Shown here piece by piece: positions 31,635-41,523 of a DNA stretch of 64,000 nucleotides. The notes under the pieces were generated by a model. The model had not been told where the DNA came from and ran no database searches. It saw only the letters and a list, made by a program, of their open reading frames with translations. This stretch comes from Anaerolineae bacterium (GTDB lineage Bacteria > Chloroflexota > Anaerolineae > 4572-78 > J111), in NCBI GenBank assembly GCA_023382535.1, contig JAHDWA010000034.1, positions 1 to 64,000 on the forward strand, written 5' to 3'. Made by a program: the position numbers and the translations under genes. Every line of letters begins with the position of its first letter. Position 1 is the stretch's first letter.

Positions 31635-34190
31635 ATGCGTTTTTTGGAAAAGTGCTTATTTTTCTTGATTTTTACCATGGCGCTTGGAGCCGGATGGTTC
31701 ACTCGTCCTGCTGCCGCCGTTACCCCTACCCCAGCCCCCACCGCTGCCAGCGACGAGATCAACTTCAACCCCTCGCCGGATGGCCGCTGGACGGCTGTCG
31801 TCAACACTACGGCCGGCAGCCTTGATTTGCAGCAGCCGGACGGCCAAACGATCAATATTTTCCCATCCGGCAGCACGGTTAACGCGATGACCTGGTCGCC
31901 GGACAGCGAGCACTTGCTGGTGGTGAAAAACAATTGGATGCCCAAACAGCCGCTTGGCACGGGGGTAGAGGTTAAAAGCCCCATCGAAATTTGGCAAGTG
32001 GCCTTTAACAATAACGAACCGGGCGAACCTACGCGGCTGTACCAATCCCAAGCAGCGCCGGAGGAAGGCCCGCAGCAGATTATCCTGGGCCAGTGGACAC
32101 CCGACAGCCGTTACATGCTGTTTTGGGAAGGAATCTTAAGCGCTTCTATCCTGGCCGACGGCCTGCCCCTGTTTGTCCTCGACACAACCGGCGGTGAAGT
32201 TAAGCCGGTAACGGCCGAAGCGTTACTCAATCCCCGCTATCAAAGCTGGGCGCCCGATAGTTCTTCCCTGGCTGTAACCGCCGGAGCCTATCGCTCGGCC
32301 CAGGTCAACAAGTGGCTCATCTTGTTCGACCCACTCACAGGAGAGACAACCACAGCGATCAGCCAAACCGAGCAGATACCCGGCATTGTCGCCTGGTCGC
32401 CCAGGGGGGACTTGATCGCCTACGCGGCGGTACCTTCCGGACAAACGGGCGACGAATGGGCCGATTTGATGACCTTTGACAATCCGGCTATCGCCGGACG
32501 GCGTATCTACCTGCTCGATCCGACGACCGGCCAGTCCCGCCGGCTGAACACCGGCGAAACCTTTCAGGATGCGCCGCTCTGGAGCGACGATGGAATCACC
32601 CTGTATTATGTGGAGCGGCAGGGCAATCATCTTATCCTGATGGCCGCTGACCCGGCCAGCGGCCAGAGCCAAGCGGTGCCGGGAGCCTCGCTGGCCCTGC
32701 CTGAGTGGGTCGGCTACTACGGCCAATCCGATCTGGACGCTTTGCTGGCTTTACGCCCCGGCGGTGGATTGTCCGCCGCTGCTACGCCGGAAAGTACTCC
32801 AGTTGCCTCGGCCAGCAGCACCGATCTGGAGCTGGTACGCTTCATCTTCCAAAAACACCCGCCGGTGTTGGGCACGCTGGCCGAAGAGTTTCTCAAAAAG
32901 GTGGAGACCGGCCAGTACACGAACTTTGACGTGCAGGAGGCCGACCTGACCGGCGACGGCCAGCCCGAAAGCGTGGTCAGCGGCAGCGCCGAGGGCCTTT
33001 ATCTCTTCACCGCCATCCTGACCCGCGGCCCGGCGGGCGATCTGCGCGAACTCTTCCACACCGAAAACATCGAGGGCAAATACCTGGCCCAGGCACGGGC
33101 GAAGGTGGACGGCTCGCGGGTCGTCGCCGATTTTCTGACCTCAACCGGCGGCACCGGCTATATAGAAACCACCTGGGAACAGCGCTGGGTCGAGTGCCGG
33201 GTCGACGCCTGTGCCCAGGTCTGGGCGGGGTCGCTGCTGACGGCCAGCCGCTCTGTCACCTGGACAGCCGGGCGTGACTATACCGTGACCGAGCTGGAGC
33301 AGCCCGATGCGGCCAGCCTGCGCCTGACTACCCGCCGCTTTGGTGTTAAAGATTTGCCCTTGAGCGATACCGGCTCGCCGCCCGGTACGGCCCGGCGGGT
33401 GATCGGGCCGGACATCCTGACCGTTTATCGTCGGGCAGCACCGGGAGAGATTTACCAACTGGAGAGCCAGATGCAACTGGCCCCCGGCCAGGAGATTGCC
33501 CAGGAGTTTGATTGGCAAAGCGAGGAAAGCCGGCGGCTGCTCGATGCGGCCATCAGCCAGCCTTTTTATCAGGCTGACGGCAGTTTTGACAACGATGGCT
33601 TCCTGGCCATGCAGGCCGAGCTGTGGGGCCTGCCCGCGCCGGGCCAGCCTGATGACCCGGCCTGGGGGTCAGCCTCACGCCAGCTCGATATTGCTGCGCA
33701 TAGCGGCTTGCCGGGAGAATTGGGCGAGTGGGTGGCCGGGCTGGTCAGCGCCCTCGACACGCCCCAGTGCCGGCTGACCGTGCTGCATCATACCAGCGGT
33801 AAATTCCAGCAGGCCGGCCGTCTCGACCTGCCCTGCACCGCTAACCTGACCCGTCTGGCCTGGCTGGATGTGACCGGCGACGGCCAAGAGGAATTACTCC
33901 TGCTGACGATTCCCCCTGATGCAGAAATCGCCGGTAAGGTACAGCGCCTATACTTTTATACAGTAACAGATAACCGCTTGAACGAGTTGGCCACGCTTGA
34001 TGGGGCGATCAACGGCCCGGATGGCACAGGGGTTCACTGGGAGAGCACAGCAGAGGGGTTTAAAGTCGAAGCTGGCCTGCCATTAATTGATCCTGATGCA
34101 AACCCTAGCCTGGATAGTCTCCGTTTGGAGCGGCAATTTCAAACGTATGTTTGGGATGAGGAGAGCAGAGGGTTTAAGCCAGCAGATTAG
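31635..34190 (+). CDS. Secreted WD40/TolB-like beta-propeller protein with FG-GAP-like repeats
   Basis: An 851-residue exported protein. A signal peptide (FLEKCLFFLIFTMALGAGWF, cleaved near AAAV) is followed by a Thr/Pro-rich linker and by TolB/WD40-type blades (INFNPSPDGRWTAVVNTTAG, MTWSPDSEHLLVVK, WSPRGDLIAYAAV). The C-terminal half has DLTGDGQPESVV and WLDVTGDGQEELLLL, calcium-binding FG-GAP-like motifs. The start at 31635 has AAGGAG 8 bases upstream; an earlier ATG at 31584 lies in repeat DNA. Likely cell-surface or extracytoplasmic, function unknown. Confidence 0.8.
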   Translation: MRFLEKCLFFLIFTMALGAGWFTRPAAAVTPTPAPTAASDEINFNPSPDGRWTAVVNTTAGSLDLQQPDGQTINIFPSGSTVNAMTWSPDSEHLLVVKNNWMPKQPLGTGVEVKSPIEIWQVAFNNNEPGEPTRLYQSQAAPEEGPQQIILGQWTPDSRYMLFWEGILSASILADGLPLFVLDTTGGEVKPVTAEALLNPRYQSWAPDSSSLAVTAGAYRSAQVNKWLILFDPLTGETTTAISQTEQIPGIVAWSPRGDLIAYAAVPSGQTGDEWADLMTFDNPAIAGRRIYLLDPTTGQSRRLNTGETFQDAPLWSDDGITLYYVERQGNHLILMAADPASGQSQAVPGASLALPEWVGYYGQSDLDALLALRPGGGLSAAATPESTPVASASSTDLELVRFIFQKHPPVLGTLAEEFLKKVETGQYTNFDVQEADLTGDGQPESVVSGSAEGLYLFTAILTRGPAGDLRELFHTENIEGKYLAQARAKVDGSRVVADFLTSTGGTGYIETTWEQRWVECRVDACAQVWAGSLLTASRSVTWTAGRDYTVTELEQPDAASLRLTTRRFGVKDLPLSDTGSPPGTARRVIGPDILTVYRRAAPGEIYQLESQMQLAPGQEIAQEFDWQSEESRRLLDAAISQPFYQADGSFDNDGFLAMQAELWGLPAPGQPDDPAWGSASRQLDIAAHSGLPGELGEWVAGLVSALDTPQCRLTVLHHTSGKFQQAGRLDLPCTANLTRLAWLDVTGDGQEELLLLTIPPDAEIAGKVQRLYFYTVTDNRLNELATLDGAINGPDGTGVHWESTAEGFKVEAGLPLIDPDANPSLDSLRLERQFQTYVWDEESRGFKPAD

Positions 34191-34235
34191 AAATCTCTCT
34201 GAGGGATTAGTCTTTTACAATGTCATTCTGTAAGA

Positions 34236-34667
34236 TCATGCCGGAATAACTGTTAGAGCGTTAGCCCCGTCGTGAATCGTCGTGGTTGGAATATGCTGAT
34301 CTAGGGTAGCTAACTTACCCCTGTGATGAACAGCTAATCCCAGCAAATAAACATCAGTAACGTGACCAGGAGTGATAACTGCTCCCGGCAGCAGCAGGTC
34401 TCTTAAACTTATGTCCTCAGGCCAAAAACGATGCTTAGGAGCGGCACAGAACTGGCGCAGCAGAGCCAAAACTGCCGCCACATCTCCTGGCCGGTTAGGA
34501 TATTTGGGATGGCTGGCAATGCGGACAAAGCCGTTTTCAGTCAACGGGCAGGTAGCCCAGGCCATCTGCCCGGTTTGACCAAACCAACGATGGGCAGCCT
34601 CGTGATGGACATGCATCGGGTCGGCCAAAGCTAAAAGCAGGTTGATATCCAGCAAGTAAACGGTCAT
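34236..34667 (-). CDS. vapC: PIN-domain ribonuclease toxin VapC
   Basis: A 143-residue PIN-domain protein. The acidic residues of the active site are D8 in YLLDINLLLALAD, Glu in PLTENGFVRIA, Asp in HVTDVYLLGLA and Asp in LATLDQHIP. VapC toxins cleave tRNA or rRNA until bound by VapB. It overlaps the antitoxin gene by 4 bases and is second in the operon. Confidence 0.92.
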   Translation of the reverse strand: MTVYLLDINLLLALADPMHVHHEAAHRWFGQTGQMAWATCPLTENGFVRIASHPKYPNRPGDVAAVLALLRQFCAAPKHRFWPEDISLRDLLLPGAVITPGHVTDVYLLGLAVHHRGKLATLDQHIPTTTIHDGANALTVIPA

Positions 34668-34891
34668 AAAGTCTCATCACGCAGTTGATTGATAAATTCT
34701 GAGGTTACAATGCTGGCTTCAGGTTGACGCGGAAAGAGCGGAACACCATTGCGAGTAGTGGTTACTACCCGGCCAGTCAAGCCTTGCCGGGCCAAATCCG
34801 ATAAAACCTTGCCCATAGGCAGGCCCCGTTGTTTGGCTACTTCCTTAGCAGCTAATAATACATCATCATCAATATCTACTGTAGTTCGCAT
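34664..34891 (-). CDS. vapB: VapB-type antitoxin
   Basis: A 75-residue protein. The N-terminal MRTTVDIDDDVLLAAKEVAK is a ribbon-helix-helix type DNA-binding segment and the C-terminal part (EASIVTSEFINQLRDETL) would bind the toxin. It lies upstream of vapC with a 4-base overlap and behind a promoter at 34922-34950. It should repress its own operon. Confidence 0.88.
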   Translation of the reverse strand: MRTTVDIDDDVLLAAKEVAKQRGLPMGKVLSDLARQGLTGRVVTTTRNGVPLFPRQPEASIVTSEFINQLRDETL

Positions 34892-34921
34892 ACGCGGCTC
34901 CTGCTGTTCTTGTTCAATGTG

Positions 34922-34950
34922 ATGCTAACACATCTTGCTTCTGATGTCAA
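34922..34950 (-). promoter_or_regulatory. vapBC promoter with inverted-repeat operator candidate
   Basis: Minus strand TTGACA (34945-34950), 17 bases, TAGCAT (34922-34927). The arms CATCTTG and CAAGATG, 10 bases apart, overlap the -35 and spacer and could bind VapB. Confidence 0.65.
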
Positions 34951-34968
34951 GATGCTCGCGCATGTAAT

Positions 34969-37839
34969 TTAATCTATCTTAATCGGCTCCATATCCAGCC
35001 AGTTATCCCCCACCTCTACTTCAACTTCCAGGGGAACTTTTAAAGTGAAGGCCTGGCACATGACCTCATGGGTCACTTTAACCACCTCGGCCAGCTCATC
35101 TTCCGGCGCTTCCAAGACCAGCTCGTCGTGGACTTGCAGGAGCATGCGGCTGCGCAGCTTTCGCTCGATCAATACTCGATGCAGCCGGATCATAGCAATT
35201 TTCATAATATCGGCGGCGGTGCCCTGGATGGGCATATTGATCGCTTCGCGTTCGAGGGCGGAACGCTGTGCCCCGGTCGCGCTGGCCAGATTGGAAAAGT
35301 CGCGGCGGCGGCCCGATAGGGTGGTCAGATACCCTTGCTGGAGAGCAGCTTGCTTGGTTTCGTCAATGTAGCGTTTGAGGCCCGGATACTTTTCAAAATA
35401 GGTATTGATAAAATCGCGAGCCTCGGCCTGACTGATGCCGGCGCTCTGGGCCAAACCAAAAGCCGACTGCCCATAAGCCAACCCATAGTTGACGGTTTTG
35501 GCGATGCGCCGCTGGTCCTTGGTCACTTCGGCCAGGGGAATACCCAGAACCGTAGCCGCAGTAACGGCGTGAACATCTTCACCCTGGGCAAAAGCCTGGA
35601 GCAGGCCGGGGTCTTCGGCCACGTGGGCCAGAATGCGCAGCTCGATCTGGGAGTAATCGGCGGAAATCAAACGGCAGCCCGTTTCGGCCACAAACGCCCG
35701 CCGAATTTCGCGCCCCTGCTCGCTGCGGATGGGAATGTTCTGCAGATTCGGATCATTGCTGGACAGCCGTCCGGTCGAGACACCGATCTGGTTGTAATTA
35801 GTGTGAACTCGCCCCGTCTGTGGATTGATCGCCGCCGGCAGAGCATCCAGGTAAGTATTTTTGAGCTTGGTCAGGGCGCGATGTTCTAAAATGAGGTCAA
35901 TGGCTTCGTGCTGACCCTTGAAGTTTTCCAACACCCCGGCAGCGGTAGAATAGTGACCGCTTTTGGTTTTGTTCAATCCAGCGGTGGGCAGTTGCAGTTC
36001 CTTGAACAACACATCAGAGAGCTGCTGGGTAGAGCCGAGGTTAAACTTGCGCCCGCACAGGCCGTAAATTTCCTCCTCAAGCTCGGCCAGACGCTGGCCC
36101 ATCTGGCCGGACATCTGGCGCAAAGCGGCGGCGTCAACCTTGATCCCGGCCAATTCCATATCTTTCAAGACGTAGATCAGGGGTAATTCCAACTCCTGAA
36201 AAATTTGCCAGAGCTGGCCATCATCGGCGTGCAGCGGCTTTTCCACGCTGTCAACCAGGCGCATGGTCATGTCTACGTCGGCGGCGGCGTAGGGCGTCAC
36301 CTTTTCGATGGGAATCTGGTCCATTGTCAGTTGGCTTTTGCCGCTGCCAATCAACTCTTTGATTTCGGTCATTTGAATGTGGAGCTTTTCGCGGGCCAGC
36401 TCTTTCAACCCGTGCCGGGCGTCGGAAGCATTACGGCCCAGCCAGGAAGCAACCATCGTATCGAAGATGGGCGGCACGACCGGCAGGCCATGCCGCTCCA
36501 AAACCGTGATGTCGAACTTGGCATTGTGCAGGTATTTCATCACGCCGGGATCGGCCAGGATGGGGACGAGCGCGGTTTGGACGGTGGCGAGGGGAAGGTT
36601 GGAAGGCTGGCGGGCTGGCGGGCTGGCGGGCTGGCGGGCTGGCGGGCTTTGGGGCAAGTCAAAAAGAGATGGCTGCGCCTCAGACTCAGCCTTAGCCTCA
36701 GCCTTTGTACCATGCCCCACCGGGATATAATACCCCTCCCCCGCCGCCGGGGTAATGGCAATACCAACGAGATTGGCCTGCACCTCGTCGGTGCTGTCGG
36801 TTTCAACATCAACAGCCAGGATTTGACTCTGCCTGAGTTTAGCCGCCAGTTCGGCCAGCTTGGCGGCAGTATCAACGGTGACATAACGGCCATCGGGCGC
36901 GGCGGGTTGAACGGACTGCCTGGCCTTGACCGTCGCGAATTCTTTGGGCGACTTGTCGGCGGGCGCGCCGGGGATACGGTTGAAAATCGTATTAAATTCA
37001 AGCTCGACAAACAAGTTGGCTACGTCGGTCAGGTCAAAATCCATTGTTTTGCAGGTCTCGAGGTCAAAACCAACATCGGGCACCTCGGTGATGATCCGCC
37101 CTAACTTTTGCGACAGGAAAGCATTATCCCGGTCGCCTTCCAGTTTGGTCCGGATGCTGGGCGAGATTTCGTCCAGGTGATCATAGATGCTTTCCAGGGT
37201 ACCGTACTGCTGCAACAGTTTGGCCGCGGTCTTATCGCCAATACCCCTGACGCCGGGGATATTGTCGCTGGTGTCACCAACCAGGGCTTTCAGGTCCACT
37301 AACTGGCCGGGCAACACGCCAAAACGTTCTTTAACCACTGCTTCATCATACAGTTTCCGTTCATTAAAACGGTTTTGCCCGCCCGGATAAACCACCTTGA
37401 TCTGCGGCCCCACCAGTTGAAAGGCATCCCGGTCGCCGGTGACGATGAGGGTTTCAATACCCTGCGCGGCGGCCTGAGTCGCCAGTGTGCCGAGCAGGTC
37501 GTCGGCTTCATAGCCCTCTTTGGTAAAAACCGGCATATTGAAGGCTTTGACCAACTGCTCGATGCGGGCAATTTGAGTCGCCAGGTCGTCGGGCATCTTG
37601 TCACGCGTGGCTTTGTAGTCGTGGTAGAGTTCGTGGCGAAAGGTATCCCCCGCATCGAAGGTAACGATAAAATAATCCGGGTCGTACTCTTTCCAAACGG
37701 CCAGCAGCATATTGGTAAAGCCGTAAACCGCGTGGGTTGGCTCGCCATCACCAGTACTGAAGGTCGCCGGCATGCCAAAAAAGGCCCGGTAGGCCAGGGC
37801 ATGGCCGTCAATGAGGATAAGAATTGGTTTTTTAGTCAT
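34969..37839 (-). CDS. polA: DNA polymerase I
   Basis: A 956-residue DNA polymerase I with all three activities. Residues about 1-300 are the 5' nuclease (ILIDGHALAYRAFFGMPATF, GYEADDLLGTLA). The 3'-5' exonuclease keeps the catalytic Asp and Glu of LAVDVETDSTDE, so proofreading should work. Polymerase motif A is LISADYSQIELRIL, motif B RRIAKTVNYGLAYGQSAFGL, motif C QVHDELVLE. Residues about 374-415, in an exonuclease-domain loop, are an insertion encoded by repeat words (KAEAKAESEAQ, then SPPARQPASPPARQPS). The gene follows cdsA, separated by a small hairpin. Confidence 0.97.
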   Translation of the reverse strand: MTKKPILILIDGHALAYRAFFGMPATFSTGDGEPTHAVYGFTNMLLAVWKEYDPDYFIVTFDAGDTFRHELYHDYKATRDKMPDDLATQIARIEQLVKAFNMPVFTKEGYEADDLLGTLATQAAAQGIETLIVTGDRDAFQLVGPQIKVVYPGGQNRFNERKLYDEAVVKERFGVLPGQLVDLKALVGDTSDNIPGVRGIGDKTAAKLLQQYGTLESIYDHLDEISPSIRTKLEGDRDNAFLSQKLGRIITEVPDVGFDLETCKTMDFDLTDVANLFVELEFNTIFNRIPGAPADKSPKEFATVKARQSVQPAAPDGRYVTVDTAAKLAELAAKLRQSQILAVDVETDSTDEVQANLVGIAITPAAGEGYYIPVGHGTKAEAKAESEAQPSLFDLPQSPPARQPASPPARQPSNLPLATVQTALVPILADPGVMKYLHNAKFDITVLERHGLPVVPPIFDTMVASWLGRNASDARHGLKELAREKLHIQMTEIKELIGSGKSQLTMDQIPIEKVTPYAAADVDMTMRLVDSVEKPLHADDGQLWQIFQELELPLIYVLKDMELAGIKVDAAALRQMSGQMGQRLAELEEEIYGLCGRKFNLGSTQQLSDVLFKELQLPTAGLNKTKSGHYSTAAGVLENFKGQHEAIDLILEHRALTKLKNTYLDALPAAINPQTGRVHTNYNQIGVSTGRLSSNDPNLQNIPIRSEQGREIRRAFVAETGCRLISADYSQIELRILAHVAEDPGLLQAFAQGEDVHAVTAATVLGIPLAEVTKDQRRIAKTVNYGLAYGQSAFGLAQSAGISQAEARDFINTYFEKYPGLKRYIDETKQAALQQGYLTTLSGRRRDFSNLASATGAQRSALEREAINMPIQGTAADIMKIAMIRLHRVLIERKLRSRMLLQVHDELVLEAPEDELAEVVKVTHEVMCQAFTLKVPLEVEVEVGDNWLDMEPIKID
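36597..36703 (-). repeat. Word-repeat array inside polA coding sequence
   Basis: Plus-strand coordinates 36610-36650 hold at least five tandem GGCTGGCGG units (9 bases, in frame), and 36676-36700 hold CTCAGCCTTAGCCTCAG words identical to those at 6110-6127. Both add codons without breaking the frame. Confidence 0.8.
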
Positions 37840-37858
37840 GACTTCATTCCCCCAAACA

Positions 37859-37877
37859 ACGCTAACCTTTAGCGTTC
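37859..37877 (-). terminator. Hairpin between cdsA and polA
   Basis: AACGCTA and TAGCGTT, loop 5 bases, immediately before the polA start region. No T-tract; may tune read-through from cdsA into polA. Confidence 0.5.
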
Positions 37878-37887
37878 AACTTTCGAT

Positions 37888-38718
37888 TCAGCCGGGTCGA
37901 AACAAGTTAACCACCATTCCGAATAACCCGTTCCACAGGGCGTAATAATAGACGACAATACTGACAAACAGCAAACTGTCAATCCGGTCTAAAAAGCCGC
38001 CGTGGCCAGGGAAAAGATTGGACGAGTCTTTCACCCCGACATCGCGCTTCATCATTGAGATAGACACATCGCCCAGCAGGTCAATGATCGGGATGACCAG
38101 GGCAATCAAGAGGCAGGTAGCCCAGCCCAGGCTGGACAAAGCGGCGACCACTGCCCCACCGAGCAGACTCCCGAAAATACTGCCCGCGAAACCTTCCCAG
38201 GATTTCTTGGGGCTGAGACGCGGCCACAATTTATGCTGCCCCCAGCGGCTGCCCAGCAAATAAGCAAAGGTGTCGGCGCCCCAGGTACACAGCAGTACCA
38301 GCCAGACCCAGGCTATACCATCTTCAAGTTGTCGCAGCGCCACCAGAGAGGCCATGCCCCAGCCAATATACAGCCCCCCGATCACGGTCAAAGCCCAATC
38401 TGCCGTGGGCGAAGTACTTTTAGGTTGAAAAAGTTGCCAGGTGAGAGATGACAGTAAGATTATGCTCAAAATACACGCCAAACTCAAGTCGGAGCGGTAG
38501 CTGTTGAGCAGCAGCAGGACAATCAGAGCCAGAGTAAAAAAAGGGGTCGTGGTATAGCCACCCACTTTCATCATCCGGCCAAATTCCCAGCCAGCCACCA
38601 GGGCAACTCCCGCCACGCCGGCCAAAAACCAGATACCTCCCGCAAAAACGCCGGCAATAACAATAGGGATAGCGACGAAAGCGGTAATGACACGGGTCCG
38701 TAACATGGGCTGACTCAC
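37888..38718 (-). CDS. cdsA: Phosphatidate cytidylyltransferase
   Basis: A 276-residue integral membrane enzyme that makes CDP-diacylglycerol from phosphatidate and CTP. About eight membrane helices are predicted. The family signature near the C terminus is clear: SISMMKRDVGVKDSSNLFPG then HGGFLDRIDSLL, with the metal-binding Asp residues. It lies between gyrA and polA on the same strand, not in the usual uppS-cdsA-dxr order. Confidence 0.94.
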   Translation of the reverse strand: MSQPMLRTRVITAFVAIPIVIAGVFAGGIWFLAGVAGVALVAGWEFGRMMKVGGYTTTPFFTLALIVLLLLNSYRSDLSLACILSIILLSSLTWQLFQPKSTSPTADWALTVIGGLYIGWGMASLVALRQLEDGIAWVWLVLLCTWGADTFAYLLGSRWGQHKLWPRLSPKKSWEGFAGSIFGSLLGGAVVAALSSLGWATCLLIALVIPIIDLLGDVSISMMKRDVGVKDSSNLFPGHGGFLDRIDSLLFVSIVVYYYALWNGLFGMVVNLFRPG

Positions 38719-38737
38719 TCGCTGAGTTATAAAATTA

Positions 38738-38791
38738 ACCGCAAAGACCCGGGAACACCAGGTGTTAAGGGCACTCCCAAGTCTTTGCGGT
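38738..38791. repeat. Composite hairpin upstream of cdsA
   Basis: ACCGCAAAGAC (38738-38748) pairs perfectly with 38781-38791, and the inner palindrome AACACCAGGTGTT lies at 38754-38766. It begins 19 bases upstream of the cdsA start, so it would form in the cdsA leader RNA. Confidence 0.6.
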
Positions 38792-38867
38792 TTGAGGTCA
38801 CGATTTGGGCTGAGATCCGGTTTTATTTAGCAGATGATAACCTTCACTATAAGCCTCATGGGAAACA

Positions 38868-38940
38868 GGACGCGGATTTGACGGATTTTTCGGATAAAAA
38901 TGACTTAAATCCGTTCGATCCGTTTAATCCGCGTCCCATA
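38868..38940. repeat. Word repeat GACGCGGATTTGACGGATTTTTCGGAT and inverse
   Basis: GGACGCGGATTTGACGGAT is followed by ATCCGTTCGATCCG and TTTAATCCGCGTCC, giving a long imperfect stem. It lies after gyrA in its direction of transcription and may act as terminator or processing element. A 70-codon frame across it is not a credible gene. Confidence 0.6.
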
Positions 38941-38979
38941 GGGGGCTTCAATGACTCACAGCCTTATGATGAAAGTTAT

Positions 38980-41523
38980 CTAATGACCATTGGCTGACGG
39001 TTTTGGCGGTGCTTCCGGCAAGGTCAGCGGGGGAAGCTCTGCTATTTTGGCTGTATCCGGCTCATCCTCAACCGCCTCGGCTTCTTTGGCTTTCGGCGCT
39101 AACACGGCTACGGAAGCAACAATATCACCCTTTTTCAACGACATCACCCGCACACCCTGGGTAGCCCGGCCCTGTTCCGAAATGTGTTTGATCGCCGTCC
39201 GCAACATAATCCCTTCGCGGGAGATCAGGGTCAGATCCCCGTCATCTGAAACCACCCGCGCGGCGATGACCATTCCTGTCTTTTTCACATCTCGTGACAG
39301 CGTCCGCACCCCGCTGCCATTGCGTCCCTGAACAGCATATTCTCTTAAAGGGGTGCGCTTGGCAAAGCCATTCTCAGTCACGACCAACAGGTCAGCCTCG
39401 GGATCAACAACATCCATCCCGCAAATTTCGTCATTGGCCCGCAGCCGCATTGCCCCAACGCCGGCCGCAGTGCGGCCCATGGAGCGCACGTCACTTTCGG
39501 CAAAACGAATCGCCTGGCCGCTGCGCGAAACAGCAACAATTTCGTTATGGCCGTTGGTCAGTTTAACCCAGCCCAACTCGTCATCACCATCAAGGGTGAG
39601 CGCGATCAGGCCGCTGGGGCGGACGGAAGCAAACTCGCTCAGATCAGTCCGTTTGATCCGGCCCTTCCGGGTCAACATAATCAGGTACTCCGCCTGGTCG
39701 AAGCTGGGCACAGCCAGCGCTGCCGTAATTTTTTCGCCGGGAGAAAGGTTAATTAGGTTCGCAATCGAAACGCCCTTGGCCGTCCGGTTGGCGTCGGGTA
39801 CCTGGTAGGCTTTTTCGGAGTAAACCTTGCCCTTGTCGGTAAAGTAAAGAATCGTATCGTGAGTACTGGCGGCAAAGAGAAACTCGACCACGTCCTCGTC
39901 GCGGGTGGTCATACCGGTAACGCCGCGCCCGCCGCGTCCCTGGGTGCGATAGGTTTTACTCGGCACGCGCTTGATGTACCCCCGCTCGGTGATGGAGATA
40001 AGCACCTCTTCCTCTTTGACCAAATCCGCCTCGTGCAGTTCCTCTTTCACATCTACGAGGATGCGGGTGCGGCGTTCATCGCCATATTCGGCCTTGAGTT
40101 GGTTGAGGTCCTCTTTAATCACGCCCAGAATTTTGTGGGGATTGGCCAGCAAATCTTCCAGGTAGGCAATCGTTTTCAGCACTTCCTGGTACTCGTCTTC
40201 AATCTTCTGACGCTCCAGGGCGGCCAGGCGGCGCAATTGCATATCCAAAATTGCCTGGGCCTGGACCTGGCTGAGACCAAAGTTTTGCATCAACCGGTCG
40301 CGCGCGGTTTCGGCGTCCTGGCTCTGGCGGATAGTTTGGATGATTTTGTCCATGTTACCCAGCGCAATGCGCAGCCCCTCCAAAATGTGGGCGCGCTGGC
40401 GGGCTTTGTCCAGGTCGAACTCGGTGCGACGGGTGATGATTTCGCGGCGATGCTCCACATAGGCGATGAGCGCCCGCTTGAGCGGCAGCACCCGCGGCTC
40501 GCCGTCGAGCAGGGCCAGCATATTAATGCCAAAGGTGGATTGCAGGGCCGTGTATTTATACAGTTGATTGAGCACCTTTTTGGGCTGCGCCCCCCGCTTC
40601 AACTCAATCACAATGGACAGGCCGCTCCGGTCCGACTCGTCGCGCAGGTCAGAGATATCTTTGAGCTTTTCCTCGCGAGCCAGATCGGCAATCCGCTCGA
40701 TCAGCGCGGCTTTGTTGACCTGGTAGGGGATCTCGCTGACGACAATCCGGTGGCGGTTGCCCTTCATCTCCTCAATCCGGGCAATGGCACGCATCGTCAC
40801 CCGGCCCCGGCCGGTGGCATAAGCGTTAATCAAACCCTCCTGACCCATCAACGCCGCACCGGTAGGGAAATCGGGGCCTTTGATGAACTGCATCAAATCT
40901 TCAACAGTGACATCGTCGCTGCTGTCGTAGTGGTCAATCAAATAGACAATAGCGTTGCACAACTCATTTAAGTTGTGGGGAGGAATGTTGGTGGCCATGC
41001 CGACGGCAATACCGGAAGTGCCGTTAAGCAACAAGTTAGGCAGGCGGGCCGGCAGCACTTCCGGCTCTTGCAGGCTGCCGTCAAAGTTATCAGTCCACTC
41101 AATCGTATTCTTATCAATATCAGCCAGCATTTCCTGGGCGATGCGCGCCAGGCGGGCTTCAGTGTAGCGCATCGCCGCCGGGCTGTCGCCGTCAACACTG
41201 CCAAAGTTACCCTGGCCGTCAATCATCGGGTAGCGCATCGAGAAATCCTGGGCCATGCGGACCATCGCATCGTAGACCGCAGCATCGCCGTGGGGGTGAT
41301 ATTTACCGAGCACATCTCCGACCACGCGTGCGCTTTTGCGGTAGGGAGTATTATGGCGAATGCCCATATCGTGCATCGCATACAAAATACGCCGGTGAAC
41401 CGGCTTCAGACCATCGCGGGCATCGGGCAGCGCCCGAGCCACAATCACGCTCATCGCGTAATCAAGATAGGCCACCCTCATTTCGTCTTCGATGTCAACA
41501 GGTTTTACAATTCCAATTTCCAT
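38980..41523 (-). CDS. gyrA: DNA gyrase subunit A
   Basis: An 847-residue GyrA. The active-site Tyr is in [11 protein letters not shown], the winged-helix region reads [20 protein letters not shown], and six C-terminal beta-pinwheel repeats follow with the GyrA box as [10 protein letters not shown]. The residue equivalent to E. coli Ser83 is Ala here (A81); Asp87 is kept. The start at 41523 ([15 protein letters not shown]) has GGAG 7 bases upstream; the longer frame to 41556 is not needed. gyrB is not in the window. Confidence 0.96.
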   Translation of the reverse strand: MEIGIVKPVDIEDEMRVAYLDYAMSVIVARALPDARDGLKPVHRRILYAMHDMGIRHNTPYRKSARVVGDVLGKYHPHGDAAVYDAMVRMAQDFSMRYPMIDGQGNFGSVDGDSPAAMRYTEARLARIAQEMLADIDKNTIEWTDNFDGSLQEPEVLPARLPNLLLNGTSGIAVGMATNIPPHNLNELCNAIVYLIDHYDSSDDVTVEDLMQFIKGPDFPTGAALMGQEGLINAYATGRGRVTMRAIARIEEMKGNRHRIVVSEIPYQVNKAALIERIADLAREEKLKDISDLRDESDRSGLSIVIELKRGAQPKKVLNQLYKYTALQSTFGINMLALLDGEPRVLPLKRALIAYVEHRREIITRRTEFDLDKARQRAHILEGLRIALGNMDKIIQTIRQSQDAETARDRLMQNFGLSQVQAQAILDMQLRRLAALERQKIEDEYQEVLKTIAYLEDLLANPHKILGVIKEDLNQLKAEYGDERRTRILVDVKEELHEADLVKEEEVLISITERGYIKRVPSKTYRTQGRGGRGVTGMTTRDEDVVEFLFAASTHDTILYFTDKGKVYSEKAYQVPDANRTAKGVSIANLINLSPGEKITAALAVPSFDQAEYLIMLTRKGRIKRTDLSEFASVRPSGLIALTLDGDDELGWVKLTNGHNEIVAVSRSGQAIRFAESDVRSMGRTAAGVGAMRLRANDEICGMDVVDPEADLLVVTENGFAKRTPLREYAVQGRNGSGVRTLSRDVKKTGMVIAARVVSDDGDLTLISREGIMLRTAIKHISEQGRATQGVRVMSLKKGDIVASVAVLAPKAKEAEAVEDEPDTAKIAELPPLTLPEAPPKPSANGH

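Noticed and set aside
34236..34891. VapBC as a sign of a mobile island
   Set aside because: Flanking genes are ordinary chromosome genes with similar composition and no integrase, att site or tRNA-edge duplication is visible.
36205..37104. Long plus-strand frames opposite polA (also 39859-40971 opposite gyrA)
   Set aside because: Antisense shadows in GC-rich DNA of complete housekeeping genes, with no ribosome sites or sensible composition.
38785..38997. 70-codon frame downstream of gyrA
   Set aside because: Most of it is the CGGATTTGACGGAT word hairpin; no ribosome site and no protein-like sequence.
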